In this document: piece by piece, positions 49,871-60,211 of the stretch
Numbering within the stretch: the first letter of the stretch is position 1
Layout of the letters: each line of letters starts with the position of its first letter
Assembly: GCF_002873335.1 (NCBI RefSeq)
Contig: NZ_MCUW01000078.1
Location: 1 to 64,000 of the forward strand
Length of the DNA stretch: 64,000 nt
Origin: Vibrio sp. 10N.286.49.B1
Lineage (GTDB): Bacteria > Pseudomonadota > Gammaproteobacteria > Enterobacterales > Vibrionaceae
Reading direction: 5' to 3'
The notes under the pieces: generated by a model
Database searches by the model: none
Seen by the model: the letters and a program-made list of their open reading frames with translations, nothing else
Told to the model about the DNA's origin: nothing
Position numbers and translations under genes: made by a program

Positions 49871-50415
49871 GCTATACATCCCTCATGCATTTTTCTGAAG
49901 TTGTTCGAAGACACGGGTTACCACTTCACCGTCGACACTTCCTTATCGGTCACTTAAATTTTCAAAGCTCTTTTCATTATCTCATCGCGGCTAGGATAAA
50001 AATCCACAGTAAGTAAATTCCTACCCAAGGGTGAGTATCAAGATAAACTTGTTAAATTTTAGTCACTAAATAACCACTTTAGTCAATCATTAAACTTAGT
50101 CAATAAGAATGTCACATAAATAACTACATATTCTAAACATATTCACTTTGGTTTTAACAATGTCGTAAACGGTGGCTTTAGTTTGGGGCGTGATGATGTA
50201 TTCTTAATGGGGAGGGGGAAATGTTTTTTCTACTTGGCTCATATGTGACACACACTAATAGCATTGTTTTGTTTGCAGCGATACAATTGGTGTCTTAGTC
50301 TCTAATATAGAGATGCTTTTCGAGTGTAGCGACAATGTACCTCTGTAACAGTAAGGTAACGATGTTGTTTATACAGTCTTTTGAATATTAACGAAAACTC
50401 TCAAACATTCTGGCC
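49871..50415. promoter_or_regulatory. Divergent region cspD / clpS
   Basis: 545 nt without a gene. TTAGTCA occurs three times in the same orientation (50059-50065, 50079-50085, 50096-50102), with 20- and 17-nt spacing. The clpS start has no clear Shine-Dalgarno sequence. An sRNA cannot be excluded but none is recognised. Confidence 0.35.
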
Positions 50416-50736
50416 ATGAGTAAAAATTTTGAATGGGTGACTCCAGACTCAGATTTACTGGAGAAAGAAAAAACTAAGGTTAAGCCACCGGGCATGTACC
50501 ACGTTGTTTTAAATAATGATGATTACACCCCGATGGACTTTGTTGTAGAAATCTTGGAACGCTTTTTTTCACTCAACGAAGATCAAGCGACGCAAGTGAT
50601 GCTACAGGTACATTATGACGGTAAAGCCGTATGTGGCACCTATACATCCGAAGTCGCTGAAACAAAAGTTGCTCAAGTGACCATGTATTCAAGGGAAAAT
50701 GAACATCCACTTTTGTGTACCATGGAAAAAGCCTAA
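50416..50736 (+). CDS. clpS: ATP-dependent Clp protease adaptor ClpS
   Basis: 106 aa. The ClpS core is clear: MYHVVLNNDDYTPMDFVVEI at 27-46, with the N-degron pocket residues (NDD ... TPM), then AVCGTYTSEVAETKVAQV. ClpS delivers proteins with N-terminal Leu, Phe, Trp or Tyr to ClpAP. 41 nt upstream of clpA. Confidence 0.96.
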   Translation: MSKNFEWVTPDSDLLEKEKTKVKPPGMYHVVLNNDDYTPMDFVVEILERFFSLNEDQATQVMLQVHYDGKAVCGTYTSEVAETKVAQVTMYSRENEHPLLCTMEKA

Positions 50737-50777
50737 TTTTCGAATGAATGGCAGTTGTCATTCCTTAGGAGGTACTT

Positions 50778-53054
50778 ATGCTGAATAAAGAATTAGAATC
50801 GAGTCTCAACGGCGCATTTGCTCGTGCCCGTGACAAAAGACATGAATTCATGACCGTAGAGCATCTCCTTTTAGCATTGTTAGAAAACGATTCTGCTAAA
50901 GAAGCTTTAACGGCTTGTAGCGCAAATCTCGACAATTTGCGTGAAGAGCTCGACGCATTCATCGACCAAACTACGCCGTTAATTCCTGATAACGACGATA
51001 CCCGTGAGACACAGCCAACACTCAGTTTTCAACGAGTGTTGCAACGCGCTGTTTTCCATGTGCAATCTTCTGGTCGTAGCGAAGTGACAGGGGCCAATGT
51101 GCTCGTTGCCATATTTAGTGAGCAGGAATCACATGCTGCCTATTTGCTGAAGAAAAACGACATTAGCCGTTTAGATATCGTTAATTTTATCTCTCACGGT
51201 ATTACCAAAAACTCGGGTGCGTCGGACAGTGAGCCAACAAGCGGCTCATTGGGCGGAGGAAGTGAACCCGTTGAAGATGCAAATGGTGAAGATCGCTTAG
51301 AAAATTTTGCGACCAACCTGAATCAAGTCGCCAAAGATGGTGATATCGACCCGCTTATCGGTCGAGACAAAGAGCTTGAAAGAACCATACAAGTATTGTG
51401 TCGTCGTCGTAAAAATAACCCATTGCTTGTCGGCGAAGCTGGAGTCGGTAAAACCGCTATCGCAGAAGGACTGGCATGGAGAATCGTTGAAGGCTTGGTG
51501 CCTGACGTGATTGAAAATTGTGTTATTTATTCTTTAGATATTGGGTCCTTGCTGGCCGGCACTAAATATCGAGGGGACTTCGAGAAACGCTTTAAAGCCA
51601 TATTGAAGCAACTTGAGAAAGAAGACGACGCAATTCTATTTATCGATGAAATCCATACTATTATTGGCGCGGGTGCTGCTTCTGGCGGGCAAGTTGATGC
51701 AGCAAACCTTATCAAGCCATTACTGAGCAGCGGTAAACTACGTTGTATTGGGTCAACGACCTACCAGGAATACAGTAATATCTTTGATAAAGAACGAGCA
51801 TTATCTCGTCGTTTCCAAAAAATTGACGTGGTTGAACCATCATTAGACGATACCACTAAGATATTGATTGGTTTGAAACCTAAGTATGAAGCGCATCATG
51901 AGGTTCGTTATACCAACAAAGCACTTCGTGCCGCGGTTGAGCTTTCGGCCAAATATATTAATGAACGTCATCTGCCTGACAAAGCAATTGATGTTATCGA
52001 TGAAGCTGGGGCTCGTAGCCGGTTAGTCCCAGCGAGCCGACGTAAGAAAACCGTCGGGGTTGCCGATATCGAGTCAATGGTTGCGAAGATGGCCCGTATT
52101 CCAGAAAAGTCAGTGTCTTCATCGGACAAAGACATTCTTCAAAATCTAGATGAAAAAATGAAGATGCTTGTCTTTGGTCAAGATAAGGCTATCGATGTTC
52201 TATCTGAAGCAATCAAGATGACTCGTGCGGGCTTAGGTAATGATGATCGCCCAGTCGGCTCTTTCTTATTTGCAGGCCCAACAGGGGTCGGTAAAACCGA
52301 AGTTACCGTTCAGTTGTCCAAATTACTGGGTATCGAGCTGCTAAGGTTTGACATGTCTGAGTACGGTGAGCGCCACTCCGTTAGTCGGTTGATTGGTGCG
52401 CCTCCTGGTTATGTTGGCTACGACCAAGGCGGACTGCTCACAGACTCAGTGATTAAACATCCGCATTCAGTTGTCCTATTGGATGAGATTGAAAAAGCGC
52501 ACCCGGATATTTTTAACTTGCTGTTGCAGGTCATGGATAACGGTACATTAACGGATAACAATGGCCGTAAAGCCGATTTCCGAAATGTTATTCTTGTCAT
52601 GACAAGTAACGCGGGCGTTTCTGAGACAGAGAAAAAATCGATTGGTCTTATTCAACAAGATCACCAACCAGATGCCATGGGAGCGATTAAGCGTGTATTC
52701 ACACCTGAATTCCGCAACCGCCTTGATGGAATTATTTGGTTTAATAGTCTCGACGATACCGTTATCCATCAAGTGGTCGATAAGTTTATCGTTGAGCTCC
52801 AGGCCCAACTAGACTCACGAGGGGTATCTTTAGAGGTTTCTGCAGATGCGCGTGATTGGTTAGCTCTTAAAGGCTATGACAAGACGATGGGCGCGCGTCC
52901 AATGGGACGAGTGGTGCAAGACAAACTTAAGAAACCGTTGGCTAATGAGCTGTTGTTTGGCTCGCTTATAGATGGTGGCACGGTAAGAGTATCGCTAAAA
53001 GATGACGACTTAGACTTTGAGTATATTGGCTCGAAAGAAGAAGTTCTTCACTAG
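50778..53054 (+). CDS. clpA: ATP-dependent Clp protease ATPase ClpA
   Basis: 758 aa, good AGGAGG ribosome site. N-domain with two Clp repeats (1-140), then two AAA+ modules: Walker [14 protein letters not shown] at about 218 and [14 protein letters not shown] at about 500, with Walker [11 protein letters not shown] and [11 protein letters not shown]. The ClpP-docking loop KSIGLIQQD lies near 617-625. ClpA unfolds substrates for ClpP; ClpS and the Aat/Bpt transferases encoded just downstream feed it. Confidence 0.98.
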   Translation: MLNKELESSLNGAFARARDKRHEFMTVEHLLLALLENDSAKEALTACSANLDNLREELDAFIDQTTPLIPDNDDTRETQPTLSFQRVLQRAVFHVQSSGRSEVTGANVLVAIFSEQESHAAYLLKKNDISRLDIVNFISHGITKNSGASDSEPTSGSLGGGSEPVEDANGEDRLENFATNLNQVAKDGDIDPLIGRDKELERTIQVLCRRRKNNPLLVGEAGVGKTAIAEGLAWRIVEGLVPDVIENCVIYSLDIGSLLAGTKYRGDFEKRFKAILKQLEKEDDAILFIDEIHTIIGAGAASGGQVDAANLIKPLLSSGKLRCIGSTTYQEYSNIFDKERALSRRFQKIDVVEPSLDDTTKILIGLKPKYEAHHEVRYTNKALRAAVELSAKYINERHLPDKAIDVIDEAGARSRLVPASRRKKTVGVADIESMVAKMARIPEKSVSSSDKDILQNLDEKMKMLVFGQDKAIDVLSEAIKMTRAGLGNDDRPVGSFLFAGPTGVGKTEVTVQLSKLLGIELLRFDMSEYGERHSVSRLIGAPPGYVGYDQGGLLTDSVIKHPHSVVLLDEIEKAHPDIFNLLLQVMDNGTLTDNNGRKADFRNVILVMTSNAGVSETEKKSIGLIQQDHQPDAMGAIKRVFTPEFRNRLDGIIWFNSLDDTVIHQVVDKFIVELQAQLDSRGVSLEVSADARDWLALKGYDKTMGARPMGRVVQDKLKKPLANELLFGSLIDGGTVRVSLKDDDLDFEYIGSKEEVLH

Positions 53055-53074
53055 TCAGCATCCGTTTGCCAAAG

Positions 53075-53108
53075 AAAAAAACGTACGAATTATCGTACGT
53101 TTTTTTTT
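53075..53108. terminator. Rho-independent terminator after clpA
   Basis: AAAAAAACGTACG (53075-53087) / CGTACGTTTTTTT (53094-53106), 6-nt loop. Confidence 0.9.
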
Positions 53109-53166
53109 GACCATACTTGGGGCTGCTTACGCTAAACCTAAGATGATGGCTTGTACTACTAAAAAC

Positions 53167-53197
53167 AAAAAACGGAGCCTAAGCTCCGTTTTTTTGT
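53167..53197. terminator. Rho-independent terminator of infA
   Basis: AAAAAACGGAGC (53167-53178) / GCTCCGTTTTTT (53183-53194), loop CTAA, A and T runs on both sides; serves minus-strand infA and backs up the clpA terminator. Confidence 0.9.
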
Positions 53198-53216
53198 GAT
53201 CGGTTAAACCTAGAGA

Positions 53217-53462
<246 letters not shown>

Positions 53463-53516
53463 TTAACGGTCTGCATTGTGCCGTCAAAATCTTTATAAGT
53501 AAAGTTGTCGCGTATT

Positions 53517-54215
53517 CTACCCTTGCCACCGCTGATTTACTAGCCTTTGATGACGTTGGAAGCGGGTTTTATAGTTCATTGCGGAACATTGGTCGATTTG
53601 ATACCCCAAATATAGCCATTGTTTATCATATTGTTGGCAGTATTGTGCTTGAAAGAGTACGGCAAGCGTTCCTAAGGACAACGAGATGTCAGGGTCAAAA
53701 AAGGTGTAAAAAGCACTAGCGCTGTTTTCTAAAATATCAGTAATGGCAACACCCACAAGTGTGTCACCGTCATAAATATGCAAAAAATGCATTGTCATCC
53801 AGCCACATTTTGCAAAGTCAAAGAACTGTTCTTTTTTAGGAGGGTGCATACTGCCACTTGTGTGGCGAGCGTTAATATATTTAGCATAAAGCTCAAACCA
53901 GTTTTCATCGAGCTCTGAATTAATCCTCCATGAGAGGTGCTTAGACTTGGCCAAAAGGCGTTTTTGGCTTTTTGTTGGTTTGAAATCAGGGATAGCGACT
54001 CTCAGTGCCTGACAAGATTGGCAGTGATCGCATTGGGGTTTATAAATCACATCACCACTGCGTCGAAACCCGTTAGCCAGTAACATCTCGAAGTGTTGTT
54101 CGTCATGACAATATTTTTCTAAGACGATGGCAACGCGTTCATCCTGGCCTTTGAGGTAACTACAGGGTTGATTGGTCGTTAAGCCAATACGGATTTGCTG
54201 TGAAGCCATATTCAT
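53517..54215 (-). CDS. bpt: Aspartate/glutamate leucyltransferase Bpt
   Basis: 232 aa, ATE/Bpt family: N-terminal Cys cluster CSYLKGQDERVAIVLEKYCH and the CDHCQSC motif, central WRINSELDENWFELYAKYIN and C-terminal GYQIDQCSAMNYKTRFQRHQ. In Vibrio this enzyme (often annotated arginyl transferase) adds Leu to N-terminal Asp/Glu, making an N-degron. Overlaps aat by 4 nt. Confidence 0.93.
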   Translation of the reverse strand: MNMASQQIRIGLTTNQPCSYLKGQDERVAIVLEKYCHDEQHFEMLLANGFRRSGDVIYKPQCDHCQSCQALRVAIPDFKPTKSQKRLLAKSKHLSWRINSELDENWFELYAKYINARHTSGSMHPPKKEQFFDFAKCGWMTMHFLHIYDGDTLVGVAITDILENSASAFYTFFDPDISLSLGTLAVLFQAQYCQQYDKQWLYLGYQIDQCSAMNYKTRFQRHQRLVNQRWQG

Positions 54216-54958
54216 TTGCTTGCTTCCTCACGTTTTATTGACGTCGTTGAGTGGCTGACTTTGATTTCTTGACGGTGGTAGCAGCCTTTGTCCATTGCCA
54301 CTTCTCTACGTTGATGGAGATTTTCGATAAACGTTTCTCTCGTCAATTCTATTGCCCCCAGTGACTCTAAGTGAGGATTCATTACTTGGCAGTCAATGAG
54401 TGTGCCGCCATGACGCATGAAATGCTGACAAAAATACCAAAGTGCAATTTTGGATGCGTTTGTTTTTAGGGAAAACATTGACTCGCCACAAAACAAAGTG
54501 CCGATGGAGAGTCCATAAAGGCCACCCACCAAGGTATCCTCGTCCCAAACCTCGACTGAATGGCAATGCCCCTGCTTAGACAATGCAATGTAAGCGCGCC
54601 GCATGTCTTGGTTTAACCACGTTTCTTCTGCAGGACGGGTGCTGGAACAATAATTGATGACCTGTTCTGTTGCTGCATTAATCGTGATGCGATATTGCGC
54701 TTTTTTTTGAAATTTCTTCAGGCTTCGCGACGGTGTGAATTGGGTGGGGACAAACACCGCTCGCGGGGCTGGGCTCCACCACAATAAAGGTTCGTTAGGC
54801 CCAAACCATGGAAACACACCATGACGGTAGGCATTTAAAATTCTTTTTGGATTGAGATCGCCACCAAAAGCGAGTAACCCATTTGGGTCTTGCAGTGCTT
54901 CAAACGGAGAAGGAAAGTCAAAGCAGTCAGGGCCGAGTTCAGGTAGATAGATAGTCAT
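54212..54958 (-). CDS. aat: Leucyl/phenylalanyl-tRNA-protein transferase
   Basis: 248 aa. Typical Aat motifs: DPNGLLAFGGDLNPKRILNA at 26-45, YRHGVFPWF, WWSPAPRAV, VEVWDEDTLVGGLYGLSIG, and GESMFS. It moves Leu or Phe to N-terminal Lys/Arg proteins, tagging them for ClpS-ClpAP. First gene of aat-bpt, divergent from aroA. Confidence 0.97.
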   Translation of the reverse strand: MTIYLPELGPDCFDFPSPFEALQDPNGLLAFGGDLNPKRILNAYRHGVFPWFGPNEPLLWWSPAPRAVFVPTQFTPSRSLKKFQKKAQYRITINAATEQVINYCSSTRPAEETWLNQDMRRAYIALSKQGHCHSVEVWDEDTLVGGLYGLSIGTLFCGESMFSLKTNASKIALWYFCQHFMRHGGTLIDCQVMNPHLESLGAIELTRETFIENLHQRREVAMDKGCYHRQEIKVSHSTTSIKREEASK

Positions 54959-55015
54959 GATAATAAGTTTAGATGCTCTTGCCGTAATTATACGTTATTT
55001 TCGCAAGTTATACGC

Positions 55016-55051
55016 GCGCAATCAGTACTAGCTAGCTAGTACTGATTGCGC
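55016..55051. repeat. 36-bp perfect palindrome between aat and aroA
   Basis: Two 18-bp arms with no spacer: GCGCAATCAGTACTAGCT (55016-55033) and its exact reverse complement AGCTAGTACTGATTGCGC (55034-55051). It lies 58 nt from the aat start and 129 nt from the aroA start. No T tract on either side, so it is not an ordinary terminator. It may be a regulator site or a stable RNA hairpin. Confidence 0.9.
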
Positions 55052-55180
55052 AAAAGGTAGGCGGTTTCAGCGGATAAAAGCTGGTGTTATCCGTGTAATT
55101 TGGGTACGCTGCTTTTACGAAGAATGACGATGACATTCGTTGCAGGACATACGATGTCAGTAAAGGATTAGATACAGCTA

Positions 55181-56461
55181 ATGGAAAGTTTAACACTCCA
55201 ACCCATCAATAAAGTCTCCGGAACCGTAAACCTTCCTGGTTCAAAAAGTGTTTCCAATCGCGCATTGCTGTTGGCGGCTTTAGCTCAAGGTACGACGACA
55301 TTAACCAATCTTTTGGACAGTGATGACATCAAGCACATGTTGAACGCATTAACGGCGCTCGGTGTCAGCTATGAATTGTCAGATGATAAAAAACAGTGTG
55401 TTGTGAACGGATTAGGTCGACCTTTTTCTGTGAGTCAAATGACGGAATTATTCTTGGGCAACGCAGGTACTGCGATGCGTCCACTTGCTGCAGCATTATG
55501 TCTGGGGCAGGGTGAGTATGTCCTAACTGGCGAACCAAGAATGAAAGAGCGCCCAATTGGACACTTGGTTGAAGCATTGACTCAGGCTGGTGCGCGAGTT
55601 GAGTATCTAGAAAACGAAAATTATCCACCGCTAAAACTGTATGGTACCGGTCTGAAAGGTGGAAAAGTGACGATTGATGGCTCTATTTCTAGTCAGTTTC
55701 TTACGGCATTTTTAATGTCAGCGCCGTTTGCTGAATCAGACGTTACTATCGAAATTGACGGTGAACTCGTTTCCAAGCCTTACATCGATATTACACTGCA
55801 TATTATGCAGCAATTTGGTGTTGTGGTAGAGAATAATAATTATCAAACCTTCGTCATTAGAAGCGGTCAGCAATACCGCTCTCCTGGTCAATTTTTAGTG
55901 GAAGGCGATGCGTCTTCAGCCTCTTATTTTTTAGCGGCGGCAGCGATAAAAGGTGGCGAAATAAAAGTCACAGGTATCGGTAAAAATAGCATTCAAGGTG
56001 ATATTCGTTTTGCTGACGCATTGGAAAAAATGGGCGCAGAAATTGAATGGGGAGAGGATTATATTACGTGTCGTAGAGGCGAACTTGTTGGCATCGATAT
56101 GGATTACAACCATATTCCCGATGCGGCCATGACTATCGCAACAACTGCGTTGTTTGCAACGGGTAAGACTGTGATTCGTAACGTTTATAACTGGCGTGTT
56201 AAAGAAACCGATCGCTTAGCTGCGATGGCCACTGAGCTTAGAAAAGTAGGGGCTGTTGTTGAAGAGGGGGAGGACTATATCATTGTCGAACCTGTGGCTA
56301 AATTGACGCATGCGACGATTGACACTTATGATGATCATAGGATGGCCATGTGCTTTTCATTGGTGGCGCTTAGTGATACACCTGTCACGATTAATGATCC
56401 TAAGTGCACATCGAAAACATTCCCGGATTATTTCGAAAAATTGGCCGAATTGAGCCACTAA
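55181..56461 (+). CDS. aroA: 3-phosphoshikimate 1-carboxyvinyltransferase (EPSP synthase)
   Basis: 426 aa. Shikimate-pathway step 6. Conserved [20 protein letters not shown] at about 18-37, [17 protein letters not shown] (PEP site, with the Gly at the glyphosate-sensitive position of class I), [16 protein letters not shown] and [13 protein letters not shown]. Not preceded by serC. Ends in a terminator shared with yciN. Confidence 0.98.
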   Translation: MESLTLQPINKVSGTVNLPGSKSVSNRALLLAALAQGTTTLTNLLDSDDIKHMLNALTALGVSYELSDDKKQCVVNGLGRPFSVSQMTELFLGNAGTAMRPLAAALCLGQGEYVLTGEPRMKERPIGHLVEALTQAGARVEYLENENYPPLKLYGTGLKGGKVTIDGSISSQFLTAFLMSAPFAESDVTIEIDGELVSKPYIDITLHIMQQFGVVVENNNYQTFVIRSGQQYRSPGQFLVEGDASSASYFLAAAAIKGGEIKVTGIGKNSIQGDIRFADALEKMGAEIEWGEDYITCRRGELVGIDMDYNHIPDAAMTIATTALFATGKTVIRNVYNWRVKETDRLAAMATELRKVGAVVEEGEDYIIVEPVAKLTHATIDTYDDHRMAMCFSLVALSDTPVTINDPKCTSKTFPDYFEKLAELSH

Positions 56462-56474
56462 CGAATATGATTTA

Positions 56475-56505
56475 AATAAAGCGCCCATTCAGGGCGCTTT
56501 ATTAT
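56475..56505. terminator. Two-way terminator between aroA and yciN
   Basis: AATAAAGCGCCC (56475-56486) / GGGCGCTTTATT (56492-56503), 5-nt loop. The yciN stop codon (56502-56504) overlaps the right arm. Confidence 0.9.
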
Positions 56506-56747
56506 TTCAGGGTGAATTCTTTAGAGAGATGGTGAGCTAAGTACTTAAACATGTTGAACACGGCGGTGGTATTTGGCGTGGGTAATCCTTGCTCATCGAG
56601 AAAATAATGCCCCTTGAAAACCAGAACCTCTTCTTTTTCTTCTACACTCTCTGCACGCATGCCTTCCAAATAGTCGTCATGCTCTTGAATTATTTGGTTT
56701 GCGATTAGCAATAAATCAAACTCGGAAATGGGTTGTTTCTCGGACAT
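56502..56747 (-). CDS. yciN: YciN family protein (DUF2498)
   Basis: 81 aa from ATG 56747 (GAGAG upstream). Matches E. coli YciN: LLLIANQIIQEHDDYLEGM and VFKGHYFLDEQGLPTPNTTA. Acidic, cytoplasmic, function unknown. It lies beside topA and divergent from it, the same neighbour as in E. coli. Confidence 0.92.
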   Translation of the reverse strand: MSEKQPISEFDLLLIANQIIQEHDDYLEGMRAESVEEKEEVLVFKGHYFLDEQGLPTPNTTAVFNMFKYLAHHLSKEFTLK

Positions 56748-57081
56748 ATAAGCGCTCTCAATCATTAGTTAATATCCGATAGTGTATTGAGGTGTAGGGG
56801 GTTTGCAAGTGCTAAGTTGCGGCCTAGAATGCCGGGTATTATGTGATAAGAAACAAATTTTGATTATCAACACTAGTCACAGCAAGGGTATGGCGTTTAG
56901 TATGGCGCCAGTGTTTCAACGTGTAAACTCGGTTCGATCGGACATTTGTCGAGCGATTAGAATACAATTGTAAAAAAACAGGTTGATCTTCTTTTGTTCT
57001 CGCTCAATAGTAAAAAGAAGCATAAATTTCGAACATCGTGCGATTAATACTCGCAATGTGATATAGGACGTTAGTGTCATT
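56748..57081. promoter_or_regulatory. Divergent region yciN / topA
   Basis: 334 nt, promoters for both. A short TGGCG / CGCCA dyad is visible around 56890-56910. No gene or clear consensus promoter was recognised. topA is supercoiling-controlled in E. coli, which cannot be read from sequence. Confidence 0.3.
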
Positions 57082-59715
57082 ATGGGAAAGTCACTGGTTA
57101 TAGTGGAGTCACCCGCTAAGGCTAAAACCATCAACAAATACCTAGGTAAAGACTTTGTAGTGAAGTCGAGTGTGGGTCACGTACGTGATTTACCTACCGC
57201 AGGTCAAAGTACTGGTAAAAAAGCAGCGGCAGTCTCAACCAAAGGTTTAAGTGTCGAAGAAAAGGCACGAATTAAAAAAATAAAAGATAAAAAAGCGCTC
57301 GTTAAAAAAATGGGTATCGACCCATACAGCGATTGGGACGCAAACTACCAAATCTTGCCTGGCAAAGAAAAAGTGGTTGCTGAGCTCCAAAAATTAGCGA
57401 AAGACGCAGACTACGTTTATCTCGCAACCGATTTGGACCGCGAGGGAGAAGCTATCGCATGGCACCTTCGTGAGATCATCGGTGGCGATGAACAGCGATA
57501 TAAGCGAGTCGTTTTTAACGAAATTACTAAAAACGCAATCCAACAAGCCTTTGAGACTCCAGGCGAGCTCAATATGGATGGCGTTAATGCACAACAGGCA
57601 CGTCGATTCTTAGACCGTGTTGTTGGCTTTATGGTCTCGCCGCTGCTTTGGAAAAAAGTGGCTCGAGGCTTGTCAGCAGGCCGTGTTCAATCGGTTGCCG
57701 TTAAGCTATTGGTTGAAAGAGAACGCGAGATCAACGCGTTTATTCCTGAAGAGTTTTGGGATATTCACGCTGATACGAAAACAGCTAATAACACGGATTT
57801 CCGTTTATTGGTTGCCCAAAAAGATGGCAAAGCGTTTAAGCCGACGAATGAAACCGAGGCAAGCGCAGCGACCTCCGTGTTGGAAAAGGCCGCTTATGAG
57901 GTATGTAAGCGAGAAGACCGACCAACACAGAGTAAGCCATCGGCACCTTACATTACGTCAACACTTCAGCAGGCTGCGAGTACCCGTCTTGGATACGGTG
58001 TTAAAAAGACCATGATGTTGGCGCAGCGTCTCTATGAAGGTGGTTACATCACCTATATGCGTACCGACTCAACAAACTTGAGTTCAGAAGCTGTCGATAC
58101 ACTACGAGATTATATCAACAGTGAATTTGGCGCAGAGTACTTACCGGACAATGCTCTACGCTACGGAAGCAAAGAAGGGGCGCAAGAGGCGCACGAAGCG
58201 ATTCGTCCTTCAGATGTTACGGTCAAAGTTGATGATTTACAGGGTATGGAAGCAGATGCTCATAAACTGTACTCACTGATTTGGAACCAATTTGTCGCGT
58301 GTCAAATGACACCTGCAAAATATGACTCAACAACCGTGAGCGTCAAAGCAGAGGGTTTCACCCTGAAAGCGAAAGGTCGTATTCTTAAGTTTGATGGTTG
58401 GACTCGTGTTCAACGCCCAATGGGTAAAAACGAAGATGCGATTCTACCTGCGGTAAAAGTAGGGGATAAGCTTGATTTAGTTGCTTTGGATCCAAAGCAA
58501 CACTTTACCAAGCCGCCTGCTCGATTCACTGAAGCGGCGTTGGTTAAAGAGTTAGAGAAAAAAGGCATTGGTCGCCCATCGACGTATGCATCGATTATCT
58601 CGACCATTCAAGACCGTGGCTACGTAAAAGTAGAACAGCGTCGTTTCTATGCTGAGAAGATGGGAGAGATTGTTACCGATCGCCTGAACTACAGCTTTGA
58701 TGATTTGATGAACTATGACTTTACGGCTCGAATGGAGCAAAAGCTCGATCAAATCGCTGAAGGTGAAACCAGTTGGAAAGGCGTTCTTAACGACTTCTTT
58801 AATGAGTTTACCACCGATCTTGAGAAAGCAGAGCTTGATGAAGATACGGGAGGAATGAAGCCTAACCATATCGTCGAAACCGACATCGAGTGTCCGACAT
58901 GTTCTCGTCCAATGGGTATACGTACCGCATCGACGGGTGTGTTCTTGGGATGCTCTGGTTATGCTTTACCACCCAAAGAGCGTTGTAAAACAACGATCAA
59001 CCTTGGTGATGAAGAGGGCGTCGTCAACGTTCTAGAAGAAGATGTTGAAACGGCCGCGTTGCGAGCGAAGAAACGTTGCCCAATCTGTGAAACGGCGATG
59101 GATGCTTACCTCATTGATGATAAGCGTAAGCTTCATGTATGTGGTAATAACCCGAATTGTGAAGGTTATGTTGTTGAGCATGGCGAGTACAAGGTTAAGG
59201 GTTATGATGGCCCAACGGTTGAATGTGACAAATGTGGCTCTGAAATGGTGCTGAAAAACGGCCGATTCGGAAAATACATGGGTTGTACGAACGAGGAATG
59301 TAAAAATACTCGTAAAATTCTTAGGAACGGTGAGGTTGCGCCACCTAAAGAAGACCCGGTTCATTTCCCTGAGCTACCTTGTGAAAACTCAGATGCGTAC
59401 TTTGTGTTACGTGACGGAGCATCTGGTTTGTTCATGGCAGCGAGTAACTTCCCTAAATCAAGGGAAACACGTGCGCCGCTTGTCAGTGAACTTGCGCAGT
59501 ATAAAGAACGTATCTCGCCTAAGTTCCATTACTTAGCCGATGCGCCTGCAGCAGACCCTGATGGCCGTCCAGCTGTTGTTCGTTTTAGCCGTAAGACGAA
59601 AGAGAACTATGTACGTTCCGAAGAAGAGGGTAAACCATCAGGTTGGACCGGATTGTTCGTGGACGGGAAGTGGGAGATTACGGATAAACGTAAGAAACCC
59701 AAAAAAGAAGCGTAG
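57082..59715 (+). CDS. topA: DNA topoisomerase I
   Basis: 877 aa. TOPRIM domain at the N-terminus ([20 protein letters not shown], and [17 protein letters not shown] with the acidic metal site), type IA core with active Tyr325 in [11 protein letters not shown], then three C-terminal zinc fingers: CPTC ... CKT, CPIC ... CEG and CDKC ... CKN (about residues 600-760), and a C-terminal ribbon domain. Relaxes negative supercoils. Terminator follows. Confidence 0.98.
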   Translation: MGKSLVIVESPAKAKTINKYLGKDFVVKSSVGHVRDLPTAGQSTGKKAAAVSTKGLSVEEKARIKKIKDKKALVKKMGIDPYSDWDANYQILPGKEKVVAELQKLAKDADYVYLATDLDREGEAIAWHLREIIGGDEQRYKRVVFNEITKNAIQQAFETPGELNMDGVNAQQARRFLDRVVGFMVSPLLWKKVARGLSAGRVQSVAVKLLVEREREINAFIPEEFWDIHADTKTANNTDFRLLVAQKDGKAFKPTNETEASAATSVLEKAAYEVCKREDRPTQSKPSAPYITSTLQQAASTRLGYGVKKTMMLAQRLYEGGYITYMRTDSTNLSSEAVDTLRDYINSEFGAEYLPDNALRYGSKEGAQEAHEAIRPSDVTVKVDDLQGMEADAHKLYSLIWNQFVACQMTPAKYDSTTVSVKAEGFTLKAKGRILKFDGWTRVQRPMGKNEDAILPAVKVGDKLDLVALDPKQHFTKPPARFTEAALVKELEKKGIGRPSTYASIISTIQDRGYVKVEQRRFYAEKMGEIVTDRLNYSFDDLMNYDFTARMEQKLDQIAEGETSWKGVLNDFFNEFTTDLEKAELDEDTGGMKPNHIVETDIECPTCSRPMGIRTASTGVFLGCSGYALPPKERCKTTINLGDEEGVVNVLEEDVETAALRAKKRCPICETAMDAYLIDDKRKLHVCGNNPNCEGYVVEHGEYKVKGYDGPTVECDKCGSEMVLKNGRFGKYMGCTNEECKNTRKILRNGEVAPPKEDPVHFPELPCENSDAYFVLRDGASGLFMAASNFPKSRETRAPLVSELAQYKERISPKFHYLADAPAADPDGRPAVVRFSRKTKENYVRSEEEGKPSGWTGLFVDGKWEITDKRKKPKKEA

Positions 59716-59723
59716 ATAACTAT

Positions 59724-59753
59724 AAAACAGCACCTTAGGGTGCTGTTTTTTTA
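59724..59753 (+). terminator. Rho-independent terminator after topA
   Basis: CAGCACC (59728-59734) / GGTGCTG (59739-59745), loop TTAG, A run before and T run after. Confidence 0.92.
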
Positions 59754-60211
59754 TGTCCGTAATAAACGTAGGCTAGGGATCAAGACGTAGCGATACAGTC
59801 CGCATATCATCGATTATTTTATAAAACATAAGTCGGTATATCTATAACAATAAATCATGTTAAGGTGACTCTGCTGTTACCCTCTTGTGTTTAAAATGTG
59901 ACTTAACAATGATATTTTGTGACCAATGCCAAGTGTTGAAATGCAATTAGGTTCTATCAAGCATAATGACATATTTCGGGTTGTAATCTTTTTTCAACAC
60001 GATAATTTAGAACGAAACCATACGCAGATTATGGTGCTAAGAAACTCTATTTGTGCGACTACCTTTAGCATCGCGCACTTTGATATACAGATTCAACGTT
60101 TGAGTGTTCGATGCCAACATCGACATCATCATCCGTGACTAACAAAGTCAGACTCCCCCGTCCAAGAGACAAGTCTGGCGACAATGATAACGCTATAAAA
60201 CGGAGAATATA
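59754..60211 (+). promoter_or_regulatory. Long glgC upstream region
   Basis: 458 nt of AT-rich non-coding DNA. TGTGAC occurs twice (around 59897 and 59918), which could be CRP half-sites, but no full CRP palindrome is seen. A 6-bp hairpin CAGACT (60149-60154) / AGTCTG (60172-60177) lies just before the ribosome site (CGGAG). A 70-codon open frame (59926-60138) has no ribosome site and no recognisable product, so it is left out. Confidence 0.4.

Noticed and set aside
59926..60138. 70-codon open frame between topA and glgC
   Set aside because: No ribosome site, no recognisable motif, composition like the surrounding AT-rich spacer.
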